Origin: Chrysogorgia sp. JL179-B06
Taxonomy: Eukaryota > Cnidaria > Anthozoa > Scleralcyonacea > Chrysogorgiidae
Assembly: GCA_035772405.1 (NCBI GenBank)
Contig: JAYKKM010000009.1
Location: 591,001 to 655,000 of the forward strand
Direction of reading: 5' to 3'
Length of the DNA stretch: 64,000 nucleotides
A model generated the notes under the pieces. The model ran no database searches and was not told the DNA's origin. It saw only the letters and a list, made by a program, of their open reading frames with translations. Position numbers and translations under genes: made by a program. This document shows positions 6,422 to 15,609 of the stretch, in pieces. Each line of letters starts with the position of its first letter. Position 1 is the first letter of the stretch.

Positions 6422-8539
6422 CTACAGTACAAACTTACTTACCACCACTCCCATCAGTATCAACGATATGGGAAACAACGAGCTAACAGAGGACGTAGAG
6501 GATTCGGTAGGTGTAGTTGTAGGAGACGGTGTCTTTTTCACAGTGTCTAGTGTTTCCAAGTGTTCACCACCACTCGTGTGTGTTTTTGGTCTCTTCACTA
6601 TATTTTTAAAGTTAAGTTCACTATTGAATCCAAACACCATGTTCGTCTCTGACGACTCTCTTAGTAAATTATTATATCCTGGAATGGGTGTTTTTAGCAA
6701 AACCATACTTCGTGGTATTAGCCATGTGTTTGGAGTAGGGATGAGCCGATAATCGGAAATTCATCGGTAGAAGCCGATAATCGGCAACATTCAGGCTGAT
6801 CGGTTATCGGCCGATCGCGTCAACATATATCGGCGGTCTCGATAAATATTATTCTCGCTTTTCTACTTGTAATATTTCCTTTTGTTTGTCAAGAAAAACG
6901 TCAAACTTTTTATAACACAGATACTTTTCTACAATGAATTTGATATGGCGCATGACATATTTCTCTTTATAGGTGAAACATTTTTTGTTTCCGACTTCCG
7001 TCATTCGTACTTCATAACTTAAAGTACTTTGTCATGCAGTTGGTTACCGACACATCATCTTTGCCCAATAATATATACAATATCTTCTGGAAGTAGAACG
7101 TTGCGAGTGGTGTTTTTCTAACTAAAATTACGCGATTGTAGTTGAACGCATTTTAAAAGCCAGAAACATGTGAGCAACAGTCGCAGATAGTCAGATTGAA
7201 TTGACAACCTCTCTTCAAACTGACGCAAACATGAAGCCTAAATGTTAACATCACATTTGCATCGGTGACGGTCTTAGTCTGCTTGCGGTTGGTAATGCGT
7301 ACCATATGGCTCGTTCAATGCGAAGTGAAGTTTGGCCCGAAATTCAACTGTTAAGAATTTGTGGTGACCAATATCGGTAACCACCGATAAATCGGCCGAT
7401 CAGCTCGTAAATCGTATCGGAATTTATCGGATCGGTAAATTGGATTTTTCTCAATCGGCTCATCCCTAGTTTGGAGTGACTGCCATATCTAATTTCACAT
7501 TTGTGTCTTTAATAGCTCTATTCATTAAATTAATCCATTCACTCGGTGAATATTGAACGACTGCGCCCTCAACAATGTCTCTAAACACTTGTTGAACTTC
7601 ACGTGCACTTGCACGATCACCAACAATGCTTTGTTTTGATCTTGCTTGTGCACCGAGTAACGCATAGACGTAGACTTCTATCGATTGGTTAAGAAGTTCC
7701 TGACCTAACTCTGTGATCCCATTGCTAACTCTTGGACAGTACCGTTTATAATCTCCTTGCAAGTCTTTGATAATACTTACCCAATTACCACCTAGAGGGA
7801 GATGATCTCTTAAAATTCTGTAATCTGGTACATACAACCTGAGAATGTTAGCGATGTCAACACTAGACTTGTCAAGACGAAACATCGTTCTTCTCATAGT
7901 AAAATACACGTGGAAACGCATCAGACTTGTAATTTGTTTTGGAATGTCTGCGTTCGGTGTTAAGTTTTGTAGTGAAACTCCTGACCTGTATGTAGCTGTG
8001 TACATTGCAACAATAGCTTGATAATAACTCTTGGACAAAGTCCACACTGTACTGATCATACTTCCCTCTGGTCCATCCTGATAGTACTTTTTCGTATCTA
8101 TCACTATCTTGGGTAGGTTAGAGCTAAAGTAATTCTTATCGTCCACGTAGACGTTAAAGTCGTTGACTTGATAGTCGAGTATGTACGGTGGATAGGTCAC
8201 GTTAGACGTGCCGGCTCTTTCCGTATGCAAGAGTTTTTGTACTGTACCACCACTATTCCATATTCTCGGGAAAGGTGTGTTGTTGTGTAACCATTTCCAC
8301 ATACTTTGGTCGTTCTTGAATGTGGTGCTGGTAATGTCAGTCGAGAGTATGTCACTATTTCGAAAATATACATCTACTCTCGTCACGTCACCTTGTTGTG
8401 TTTGAACTGGGTCGAACTCAAACTTACTCATCGTGATGTATGGATATTTTTTCAAAAGATCTGACTTCACCTTTTGAATTGTAATCTTAGAATTTTTAAT
8501 TGCTTTGTCGTAGTTCTCACCGTAGTATGCTCGTATCAT
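6422..8539 (-). pseudogene. Large conserved viral gene with C-terminal TM anchor, split by a hAT insertion
   Basis: From the ATG at 8539 the frame runs 357 codons to a stop at 7466-7468 that is supplied by the inserted element. Beyond the insertion, the same frame continues from the position after the left target copy (6727) to a stop at 6422, ending in a hydrophobic anchor (about residues 77-94 of the right-hand part). The gene would have had about 458 codons, and the break is in register once the insert and one 8-bp target copy are discounted. The protein is Tyr/Asn-rich with helical stretches such as AQARSKQSIVGDRASAREVQQVF. I do not recognise it; its place opposite the minor capsid gene suggests a virion role. 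Only the insertion damages it. Confidence 0.8.
6736..7468. mobile_element. Non-autonomous hAT element inside a Polinton gene
   Basis: The ends are TAGGGATGAGCCGAT and its exact complement (15 bp), rich in ATCGG repeats. An exact 8-bp target duplication GTTTGGAG flanks it at 6728-6735 and 7469-7476, which is diagnostic of hAT. The 733-bp body has no transposase frame. The perfect duplication and the otherwise open host gene indicate a recent insertion. Confidence 0.95.
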
Positions 8540-8553
8540 TTATAAATAAAATG
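8537..8553. promoter_or_regulatory. 11-bp shared start region between divergent genes
   Basis: The leftward start codon (CAT, 8537-8539) and the rightward ATG (8551-8553) are separated by TTATAAATAAA only. Both genes therefore share an 11-bp AT-rich core, and any leader upstream of this core would have to lie within the opposite gene. Read rightward it gives TATAAATAAAATG; read leftward TTTATTTATAAATG. Confidence 0.75.
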
Positions 8554-9228
8554 AAGAGACTATCAGTGTTCATCGAGAGTGGTAAGAAAACAGTCATGTT
8601 GGACAGGAGTTTAATACTCCCAACGAGTTCAACTCTCGTCGTAAAGTCGGCGAGTGTGTTTTGGGATTATAAGAATGTGATTAAAGACTACAACGATGTT
8701 ATTCAGTACAACTCACAAAAGATTACACTACCCACCGGGTATTGGTCATTCGAGAGTCTTGCAAAGTATTTTGTCGACAACGACACTACAAAACTAACAA
8801 TCTCACACAACGTGCACGACCACACATGCACACTAAAAACAGAACACCCTATCAAACTATACAAGTTTGGAGAGTTACTTGGTTTCCCACCAGAAACTCT
8901 AATACCAAAAGGAGAGGAGGTTAGTCCTGGTAGGATAGATATCAACAGAGGTCTAAGATTTGTAGAGATTCATTGTGACACTCTTGTAGACGAGACTATA
9001 GATGTGTCTGGTAAACAAAGTAGCGTTATCGCAGTTCTCCCTATCACATCAGAGTCTACACTCAGTGGCAGTGTATTACATTTTCCAACGGTCGAGTCTA
9101 GTGTTTCCACTCGTAACGGGACGTACAATAACTTGTCTTTTCATACCAAGACGAATGTGAGCGGTATAGATCAGGTAGGGAGTGTTTTGATTGACATTAA
9201 TATACTTTCCAATAAAAAGTATGGATAG
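8551..9228 (+). CDS. Minor capsid (penton, single jelly-roll) protein
   Basis: The protein has 225 aa from the ATG at 8551, chosen because TATAAATAAA precedes it. The sequence follows the Polinton minor capsid pattern: an N-terminal strand set, ITLPTGYWSFESLAKYF, then FGELLGFPPETLIPKGE, DINRGLRFVEIHCD, a GKQSSVIAVLPI strand and a closing SVLIDINIL strand. Family proteins form capsid pentons with a single jelly-roll. The stop codon overlaps the integrase start by 8 bp, so the two are tightly coupled. Confidence 0.8.
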   Translation: MKRLSVFIESGKKTVMLDRSLILPTSSTLVVKSASVFWDYKNVIKDYNDVIQYNSQKITLPTGYWSFESLAKYFVDNDTTKLTISHNVHDHTCTLKTEHPIKLYKFGELLGFPPETLIPKGEEVSPGRIDINRGLRFVEIHCDTLVDETIDVSGKQSSVIAVLPITSESTLSGSVLHFPTVESSVSTRNGTYNNLSFHTKTNVSGIDQVGSVLIDINILSNKKYG

Positions 9229-10318
9229 AAGTGTTGTAACAGAACAGAGTCTAAGAGATTTGTATTATAACCCTGTGACTGGTTATCAAAGCACGGAAAG
9301 ACTATATCAAAAAGCATTAGAAGAAGGTTTGAGTGTAAGTAGAAAGTCTGTGAAAGAATGGTTGAAAACCCAAGACACTTTCACACGATACAAGTCTATA
9401 GTGAGACGACACAAATTCCGAAAAACATGGGTCTCATACCTTGGTGAACAAATTCAACTTGATCTTGTTGATATGGGAAAATACAAAAACAAAAATAACG
9501 GTTACTATTGGATACTCACATGTGTTGAGATTCTTAGTCGTTACGCTTTTGCTATCCCTGTGTATCGAAAAGATACGAAAAACATGACGAAAGCCGTAGA
9601 CGAATTACTACGACAGTTTCATGAAAGATTTGAAATGTATCCAAAATTTGCACAGTTCGATGAAGGATTAGAATTTTACAATGTAGGTGTTAAAAACTTA
9701 TTAAGTGAACATGACATAGAGTATTTCTCCACGAACTCTGATAAGAAAGCGGCTGTGGTTGAGAGATTCAACAGAACCCTGAAGACAAGTATGTGGAAAT
9801 ATTTCTACAGTAAGGGAACGTACAAGTGGATAGACGTTCTAGACGATCTTGTTGAGAGTTATAACCACACGAAGCATAGTAGTATTCTCATGAAACCAGT
9901 AGACGTCAATAAGACTAATGAGAGTCAGGTATGGATGACACTTTTCGGTAGTGAAGTTGGTGAATTTCCACGACCAAAATATAAACTTGAACAAAAAGTA
10001 AGAATAAGTAAATACAAAAGTATATTCACAAAAGGTTATGAAGCAAATTTCACTGAGGAAATCTTTTCCGTAAGTAAAATAGTTCGTGGAGACCCGAATG
10101 TCTACGTTCTTAGCGATGAGAGTGGGGAAGACGTTATTGGGACGTTCTACGAAGAAGAGATGTCCGCCGTAGAGAAAACAGACGACGCCACGTACCGTGT
10201 CGAAAAAGTTTTGAAAAGAAAAGTAGTTAATAAGAAAAAGATGGTCTTGGTCAAGTGGGCTGGTTATGCTGCAAAACATAACTCATGGATTCCTGAGAGT
10301 GATATGGAAAATTTGTGA
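9221..10318 (+). CDS. Retroviral-type DDE integrase with C-terminal chromodomain
   Basis: The protein has 365 aa from the ATG at 9221 (CCAATAAAAAGTATG). The rve core carries D81 (QLDLVDM), D147 (QFDEGLEF) and E181 (VVERFNR), so the DDE triad is intact. Residues about 1-65 are helical, of the N-terminal DNA-binding type. Residues about 325-365 are a chromodomain (YRVEKVL...VLVKWAGY...NSWIPE), which in relatives steers insertion through chromatin binding. Integrase and polymerase define Polintons. Here the gene sits mid-element next to the minor capsid gene, away from either inferred end. Confidence 0.93.
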   Translation: MDRSVVTEQSLRDLYYNPVTGYQSTERLYQKALEEGLSVSRKSVKEWLKTQDTFTRYKSIVRRHKFRKTWVSYLGEQIQLDLVDMGKYKNKNNGYYWILTCVEILSRYAFAIPVYRKDTKNMTKAVDELLRQFHERFEMYPKFAQFDEGLEFYNVGVKNLLSEHDIEYFSTNSDKKAAVVERFNRTLKTSMWKYFYSKGTYKWIDVLDDLVESYNHTKHSSILMKPVDVNKTNESQVWMTLFGSEVGEFPRPKYKLEQKVRISKYKSIFTKGYEANFTEEIFSVSKIVRGDPNVYVLSDESGEDVIGTFYEEEMSAVEKTDDATYRVEKVLKRKVVNKKKMVLVKWAGYAAKHNSWIPESDMENL

Positions 10319-10398
10319 GAAAAAGTGTCAAAAGTGTACATTACAAAAAGATTCGCGATAAAAAATAACGTCTAAAACGTATAAGAAGTTTTTGTGAA

Positions 10399-10543
10399 GT
10401 CACGTGACGTCGTCGGCACATTCCTGAACGTCAAAAGAATTTCGAAATTTTCAAAAAAAAATTCAAAATAAAATAAAATAATTTTTATTTTATTTCCTTT
10501 GACAATTTGGAATGTACCGCTCAGGGGTCGCGTCGTGACGTCA
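10399..10543. promoter_or_regulatory. GC-rich island with E-box and CRE palindromes
   Basis: GTCACGTGAC (10399-10408) is a CACGTG E-box palindrome and TGACGTCA (10536-10543) a perfect CRE. Both stand out from the AT-rich surroundings after the integrase stop. An A/T tract (about 10450-10498) lies between them. These are animal-type factor sites; function is inferred. Confidence 0.4.
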
Positions 10544-10603
10544 TTACGAGAGACCCCCTCTACTAGACTGTTGCCATCGCGATCGATAGCGTCCACTTCA
10601 GTC

Positions 10604-10846
10604 ATGGACATCCCACTGTCAAGGGATAGACTGAAAGAGCTCCTATACCGAGAGACTAGAGCAAGAACCTCAGTCTTGAGAAGAAGAACTAGACTTCAAG
10701 AGAGACAAAGAGAGTGCGACGAGAACCTCGCGACAGCCTCTGCGGAGCTAGCCGAACACGAGAGGAGGATAACCATGTTTGAAGACGGGTTAAGAAGAAA
10801 CCCGTCACCTCCGAGTCAACAATTTGAAAGACCTGAACGACAGTGA
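10604..10846 (+). CDS. Doubtful small basic coiled-coil protein (80 aa)
   Basis: The frame from the ATG at 10604 encodes a charged, helical protein (LKELLYRETRARTSVLRRRTRLQERQRECDENL...AEHERRITMFEDG) with a Pro/Ser-rich tail. Coiled coil is likely. It lacks the start-proximal ATAAA motif found before almost every other gene here, so it may be expressed differently or not be a gene. It lies 60 bp after the CRE site. Confidence 0.4.
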   Translation: MDIPLSRDRLKELLYRETRARTSVLRRRTRLQERQRECDENLATASAELAEHERRITMFEDGLRRNPSPPSQQFERPERQ

Positions 10847-11260
10847 ACGACGATGAAGGAGGTCTACAAGTTCCACACTCATGTTGAGATAAACATTTAA
10901 CTCGAATCACACAGGTCGTCTCACCTTTAGAGGCGGCCTAACTTTTTTAAAAAGTCTTGTACATAAAATATACTTTTTCAAAAATTTTACGAGTGTGTCG
11001 TTAATGTCTAGTTTCCTAACGTAGTCTAACGAGTGTACACTCCTAAACACTATCTACGTAGTGATAACTCAAGTTATCACTAGAAGAAAGCTAAAATTCG
11101 TAGTGTTTCCTACGGGTTTTTTAGACTTTCGCGGCTTTTCTTGTTTTCACCTCGACGGGCGCACATACGTAATGGTCAGCGGTCGCAACAAGAGAAGGGG
11201 GCCCCTCCCCAAAATTTAATTTTTTTTTTTGAAAACTTCTAAAAACACTCAACAAATAAA
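10847..11260. other. Intergenic region with nested inverted repeats
   Basis: I see no coding frame. AGTGATAACT (11060-11069) and AGTTATCACT (11072-11081) form a 10-bp palindrome with a 2-nt loop, surrounded by partly complementary TACGTAGTG and CGTAGTGTTTCCTACG stretches. A purine/pyrimidine block (AGAAGGGGGCCCCTCCCC) and a T-tract lead to the start of the next gene. Confidence 0.6.
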
Positions 11261-12412
11261 ATGGCAGAAGCTGACGATAATTTTGAGATGGAAGAAAGGT
11301 TTCCAGAGTACGATAATCTGGATAACGAAGAGTTAGACATAACTCTTGACAATCTCAACCAGAGATTTCTGACTGACGACGACGTGTTAATCACTGAGAG
11401 GATCACATACATTAACCGCCTTCTTTTAGCCGAGACGAGTTTTGGTGGTGATGGTGTAGCGAATGATGTGTTTGCACAAGTGAACAAATACGTACAAGAC
11501 TCTCGTGAAGGACAAAAACTTAATCCTCTCTCAGAAAGTGTTATTGAACTTAGAAACAGAACTACCGTTAGAGACGGTAAAGTCTTTTTCAAAGAAAGAC
11601 TAAAAAACGGTGGGTACTCTACTGTTGAGAAGATAGTTCTCAATCACGTGAACGGTTCTTACGTGAAAAACATAGCGAAAAGAAACTCAAACGCCGTCTC
11701 ACAATTCGAGAAACTCATCGAGTCTGCAGTAAGTGAAACGAACACGGCCTCCAACTTACCTATGATTTCTGTCGTAGACCAAGTGACACTACCAGACGAT
11801 GTTCTCAGTAGACTCGGTGAGGAGGACCGACGTGTTGTGAACGGTGTTCTTAACCCGTCGACTACAATCTTACCAGAGAGTAGAGTCGGTAGTCGTGGAG
11901 CGATCCAACTCATGATCGATGAGTTTCGAGAACGAAGTGATGCGAATCTTGAGTTAGCTAAAGACAGTGATATAGCTGACGCTAGGGAATTTTTTCAAAA
12001 GTCTTTCGATGAAGACGCGGTCGCCGACGCTTTTGAACAACAAAGGATTATCGAAGAAACACACGCTGAGCAAGAGAAAGACGTGAGTCGTCTAGAGAGA
12101 GTGAAAGAATGGTTGAAAAAGAACATCATCTCAGTCTCAGCGCTCGCCATCACTATCGCCGGGTTACTCACAACTATTATAGTTGGAGCGAGAACTGTTA
12201 TTACGAAGGGAGCGAACGCGACGTTGTCGTTCGCAAAAGCGGTAAAGAACGCTATCGCTAGTCTAGGTCCGTTCGCGGTAGGAGTGGCTAACTTTGTCTA
12301 CACGATACTAAAAGCAGGTGCACAGGGACTTGCGTGGCTAGCTAGAAATATTTGGTTTGTTATTATACTAATCATATGGGCTGCGAATGAGTACCGAAAG
12401 AGTCGGAAGTGA
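11261..12412 (+). CDS. Conserved Polinton virion-type protein with C-terminal membrane domain
   Basis: The protein has 383 aa and an acidic N-terminus. A helical middle contains FFKERLKNGGYSTVEKIVLNHVNGSYVKNIAKRNSNA and SRLGEEDRRVVNGVLN. From about residue 285 a hydrophobic, Gly/Ala-rich region alternates membrane and amphipathic helices, ending with a transmembrane span (IWFVIILIIWAANEYRKSRK) and a basic tail. I recall cnidarian Polinton-linked proteins with this ending, but no known function. ACAAATAAA precedes the ATG. It opens the late-type block of nuclease, MCP and ATPase genes. Confidence 0.65.
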   Translation: MAEADDNFEMEERFPEYDNLDNEELDITLDNLNQRFLTDDDVLITERITYINRLLLAETSFGGDGVANDVFAQVNKYVQDSREGQKLNPLSESVIELRNRTTVRDGKVFFKERLKNGGYSTVEKIVLNHVNGSYVKNIAKRNSNAVSQFEKLIESAVSETNTASNLPMISVVDQVTLPDDVLSRLGEEDRRVVNGVLNPSTTILPESRVGSRGAIQLMIDEFRERSDANLELAKDSDIADAREFFQKSFDEDAVADAFEQQRIIEETHAEQEKDVSRLERVKEWLKKNIISVSALAITIAGLLTTIIVGARTVITKGANATLSFAKAVKNAIASLGPFAVGVANFVYTILKAGAQGLAWLARNIWFVIILIIWAANEYRKSRK

Positions 12413-12450
12413 ATTGAATTTAAAATGAGGAGAGAATACAATAAAGAGTG

Positions 12451-13089
12451 ATGATGAGTGAGAGAGAAGTTGGAGTTGTGTATATGATATATAATGTGGT
12501 TGACGACGACAGTTACGTTGGTTGTACTTTCAAAACTAAAGAGGAACGTTTTACGAAGCACAAAACGAGATCTAGAGACCCGCTTTGTGAGAACATCAAG
12601 CTATACCAAAAAGCCAGCGAGGTGGGGTGGTCTAACATGAGAGTATCTGAGATGGAGAGACTACCATGTTCTAAGATTGAACTCCGAATGTTAGAGGGTG
12701 TATACATCTTGAGACTAAATCCGTCACTCAACATGCTGAAGACTGGAGTTTGTCTAAAAGAAGACGGAACGTTCGATAGTAAAAAATACAACAAAGAGTG
12801 GTCTCGTGTTCATTGGGTGGAGAATAGAGAGAGACTCCTCAAGAGGGGGAGAGAGTACAGAGAGATTAATAGAGAGAAAATTAAACAAAAAGCCAGTGTG
12901 AAAACGACTTGCGCTTGTGGTAGGGAGGTGTCTCAGATTAATCTACCAAGACACAAAAGATCTAAGATCCACAACGACATCGTCATAGTGAAAGAAGTGA
13001 TGAACGATCTCATAGATAAATGTGTTTCGCTCAACTTATCAGACACTTCAGAAACTATCTATCACCTAGAAAGACTTATAATGTTGTAG
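12451..13089 (+). CDS. GIY-YIG endonuclease with C2H2-like zinc finger
   Basis: The protein has 212 aa. The N-terminal GIY-YIG core has VYM (10-12) and YVG (22-24), R33 and the metal-binding E82 in MLEGVYILRLNPSLN, so the active site looks intact. Residues about 115-148 are a basic Glu/Arg/Lys helix, as in many viral GIY-YIG proteins. Residues 154-174 (CACGREV...LPRHKRSKIH) form a finger of C-x-C...H-x5-H type. ACAATAAAGAGTG precedes the ATG. Homing or cutting of related virus DNA is inferred. After the stop another frame stays open to about 13172, so a longer frameshifted form cannot be excluded. Confidence 0.85.
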   Translation: MMSEREVGVVYMIYNVVDDDSYVGCTFKTKEERFTKHKTRSRDPLCENIKLYQKASEVGWSNMRVSEMERLPCSKIELRMLEGVYILRLNPSLNMLKTGVCLKEDGTFDSKKYNKEWSRVHWVENRERLLKRGREYREINREKIKQKASVKTTCACGREVSQINLPRHKRSKIHNDIVIVKEVMNDLIDKCVSLNLSDTSETIYHLERLIML

Positions 13090-13181
13090 TGAGAGATAGG
13101 AAACCAAAACCTGACGACGGGTTTGAAGAGATCTTACTATCAGACGACGAGGGAATAGACACAGTCTACTAAATTCTAATC

Positions 13182-13209
13182 TTTTCATAACTATACATAG
13201 TTATGAAAA
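13182..13209 (+). terminator. Hairpin between nuclease and MCP genes
   Basis: TTTTCATAACTA (13182-13193) pairs with TAGTTATGAAAA (13198-13209) around a 4-nt loop. It is followed at once by the TATAATAAATG start of the capsid gene. Confidence 0.55.
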
Positions 13210-13227
13210 TTTTTCGCGTTATAATAA

Positions 13228-14448
13228 ATGAGCAGCAACAAAGACTTGAGTCTTCACGCAAAGAAGACCAGTATGAGTGGAATCATAGGACGACGTACGC
13301 GGCACGTCGTAACAATGAATCCTAACAAAGCTAATCCTGGTGAAACAATTTACATTGACATTCCAAAACTTAACCCAAACTTGTGTCTTGTCCCGGGAAG
13401 TTTAAACATTCTGTATGACTTCAAGAACGCGAATGCGAAAAGTTGGTTTTTGAACAACTTATCCAAACTTCTCCAAAGTCAACTCACAATCAAAATGGCT
13501 GGTGAAGTCGTCTACGACAACACCGGTGAGTCGATCATCGCCGTTTACAAAGACTTGTGGAAGACAGCCATCCAGCGAGAAGAGATGATGGAGTTTGGTG
13601 TTGCTGGAGAGAACCTACGAAAACTTATCTCTAAAGACGATAGTGGAGCTGCGAGTGGGAATGCCGCGAAACTTTCCGACGCATTAATGTTTAGCGTCAC
13701 AAAACAAAAAATATCACTTGATAAAATTCTAGGAGACTCCCGGTTATACGCTCCCTACAACATGGGTAATAACCTTCAGTTCGCTATCAAACTACCGGCG
13801 GCTACTGACATTATGATTGCACAATCTGGTAGTGCTGTCGCTGGGTACTCTCTCGAGAATCTAGAACTTGAATACGAAACTATCGACAACATCGACCTTG
13901 CAACTGAAATTACAAGTCTCTACATGGTTGGTAAGTCACTTCCGTACGAACATATTACACTTATGAAAAGGAGTCCATGGGGAAAAGGTGAAACTCTGAT
14001 TAATGAGAATATCAACCTTCCTCGAAAGAGTATGAAAGCTGTAGTTCTGTTATTCACTAAAGCTACAATCACCGACTCGGAAGACTATGGCAACCCGAAC
14101 ATCGACGGTGTGAAAATCACTATTGAGGGTGTTCCCAACGAGGTCTACAGCCAAGGGATACCCAAGTCAAGGTATTACTCTGAAGCCGAACGGCTATTTG
14201 GACAAACTAATCAAAGTGTTACACACAGGGAGTTTTTCAAAGACAGCTTTGCATTGGTAATAGACTTGCGAAGTACACGAGATCAAAAAGTACATGGATC
14301 AGGTAAAAAGATTATGAACACACAAAGTGGAATCTTGTTGGAAATTACAAAACGTGTTACAACCACTGATTTGATCTGTCACATATTTGTATTGTCAGAC
14401 GGGTTTCTGAGCATCGAAAACGGAAACTTAAAAATTATTGAGTACTAA
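13228..14448 (+). CDS. Major capsid protein (double jelly-roll)
   Basis: The protein has 406 aa. The sequence follows the invertebrate Polinton MCP pattern: PGETIYIDIPKL and LVPGSLNILYDF near the N-terminus, AGYSLENLELEYETID in the middle, VKITIEGVPNEVYSQGI at the start of the second half, DSFALVIDLRSTRDQKVHGSG, and a closing CHIFVLSDGFLSIENGNL. Family members fold as two jelly-rolls and build the icosahedral capsid. GTTATAATAAATG gives the start, and hairpins bracket the gene. The frame is fully open, so this copy looks intact. Confidence 0.9.
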   Translation: MSSNKDLSLHAKKTSMSGIIGRRTRHVVTMNPNKANPGETIYIDIPKLNPNLCLVPGSLNILYDFKNANAKSWFLNNLSKLLQSQLTIKMAGEVVYDNTGESIIAVYKDLWKTAIQREEMMEFGVAGENLRKLISKDDSGAASGNAAKLSDALMFSVTKQKISLDKILGDSRLYAPYNMGNNLQFAIKLPAATDIMIAQSGSAVAGYSLENLELEYETIDNIDLATEITSLYMVGKSLPYEHITLMKRSPWGKGETLINENINLPRKSMKAVVLLFTKATITDSEDYGNPNIDGVKITIEGVPNEVYSQGIPKSRYYSEAERLFGQTNQSVTHREFFKDSFALVIDLRSTRDQKVHGSGKKIMNTQSGILLEITKRVTTTDLICHIFVLSDGFLSIENGNLKIIEY

Positions 14449-14468
14449 GTTAACACATGTTTTTTTTC

Positions 14469-14488
14469 TCTTACATTGAGATGTAAGA
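14469..14488 (+). terminator. Hairpin between MCP and ATPase genes
   Basis: TCTTACAT (14469-14476) and ATGTAAGA (14481-14488) form an 8-bp stem with a 4-nt loop, preceded by a T-run and followed by AAAATAAATG of the ATPase gene. Confidence 0.5.
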
Positions 14489-14495
14489 AAAATAA

Positions 14496-15101
14496 ATGAC
14501 GAACACCGAACCATTCAACATGTTAATCACAGGCCCCACGTATTGTGGAAAAACTTTCTATCTTTTAGAAATGTTAGAAAAACACTTCAAAGGAGTGTTT
14601 GATTATATCGTTCTAATTTGTCCAACTATACTCTGGAACACAACGTATCATAATTGGAAATATTATCACGACGCGGACTTTGTTGTTCTACCTATTGAAC
14701 AGGACAACGTGAACACGATGATGAAATATGTTGTTGACGTGTACATCAATACGAAAACACTTATTATTTTAGACGACTGTGCGAGTGGTCAAGATGTAAA
14801 AAACAGAACGAGTGAACTCGTCAAATTAGGTTACTCTGGTCGACATTATGGATTGTCTACTATTGTTCTAACACAACAACTCACAAGTATTGCAAAACCT
14901 TACCGAGATAACATTTCAAGAATAACTAGTTTTCATAACACAAATAAAAAAGATATGTTAGAACTTATCAACGACTATTTGAATGGTGTTTCAAAAGAAG
15001 ATGTAACACAGATCACAAAAGAATTAAGAGAAAAGAAACACGCGTGTCTAGAGATAAATCTTAGACATCCTTACGGTTACGAAGTCATTTCACCTAAATA
15101 A
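14496..15101 (+). CDS. A32/FtsK-HerA-type genome packaging ATPase
   Basis: The protein has 201 aa. Walker A is GPTYCGKT (residues 13-20) and Walker B is LIILDD (89-94). A sensor-like stretch, STIVLTQQLTSIAKPYRDN, follows. This is the small ATPase that pumps DNA into capsids in Polintons, virophages and poxvirus relatives. It lies directly after the MCP gene, the usual morphogenesis order. The next gene starts 3 bp after the stop. Confidence 0.9.
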   Translation: MTNTEPFNMLITGPTYCGKTFYLLEMLEKHFKGVFDYIVLICPTILWNTTYHNWKYYHDADFVVLPIEQDNVNTMMKYVVDVYINTKTLIILDDCASGQDVKNRTSELVKLGYSGRHYGLSTIVLTQQLTSIAKPYRDNISRITSFHNTNKKDMLELINDYLNGVSKEDVTQITKELREKKHACLEINLRHPYGYEVISPK

Positions 15102-15104
15102 AGA

Positions 15105-15587
15105 ATGAATCCAGAAGACTTAACTAACTCTGCGCAAGAAGAAACAACAAACTCCGAAACCACTGAAGACATTGCGAAGGAGGTCGATAGGAAAAGAGAA
15201 GAACTCTTACTTCTAGCAAATGATGGCGAGATTAAAAAAAATGAAGCGTACATTAGAAAAGCTAATGCGAAGACGATTCTAAAGTTGTACGCCGAATATG
15301 AAGCTGAAGTACGAGAAAAAAGCACTGTATTTTTGTGTGATATGTTTCTATCAAAGTTTGCCATGTTAATGGGTGGACTTGATGCAGTAGAGAAACCTGA
15401 CGAGATGGAGAAAGAGTTGAAGAGAGACCCGTATCTTACCAAAGATTTGAAAAGTCTCATGTCGAGACTAACTCCACTGGTACTGTTTCTTGGACTTCTC
15501 TCTGGTGGACTCACTGTAGGAAAACATGTGTACAGTCATACGAAAAGTGAGAAACACGACGAGGAGAACTCGAAAACACCTACCTAG
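15105..15587 (+). CDS. Hypothetical helical protein with C-terminal membrane span
   Basis: The protein has 160 aa. The N-terminus is rich in Glu, Thr and Asn. Residues about 28-72 are charged and helical (KEVDRKREELLLLANDGEIKKNEAYIRKANAKTILKLYAEYEAEVREK), probably coiled-coil. Residues about 124-140 are hydrophobic (LTPLVLFLGLLSGGLTVG), with a hydrophilic tail. CTAAATAAAGA precedes the ATG and lies partly in the ATPase gene. I do not recognise it; position suggests a capsid-assembly or membrane role. Confidence 0.6.
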   Translation: MNPEDLTNSAQEETTNSETTEDIAKEVDRKREELLLLANDGEIKKNEAYIRKANAKTILKLYAEYEAEVREKSTVFLCDMFLSKFAMLMGGLDAVEKPDEMEKELKRDPYLTKDLKSLMSRLTPLVLFLGLLSGGLTVGKHVYSHTKSEKHDEENSKTPT

Positions 15588-15609
15588 AGACATAACAAAG
15601 TACACCAGT

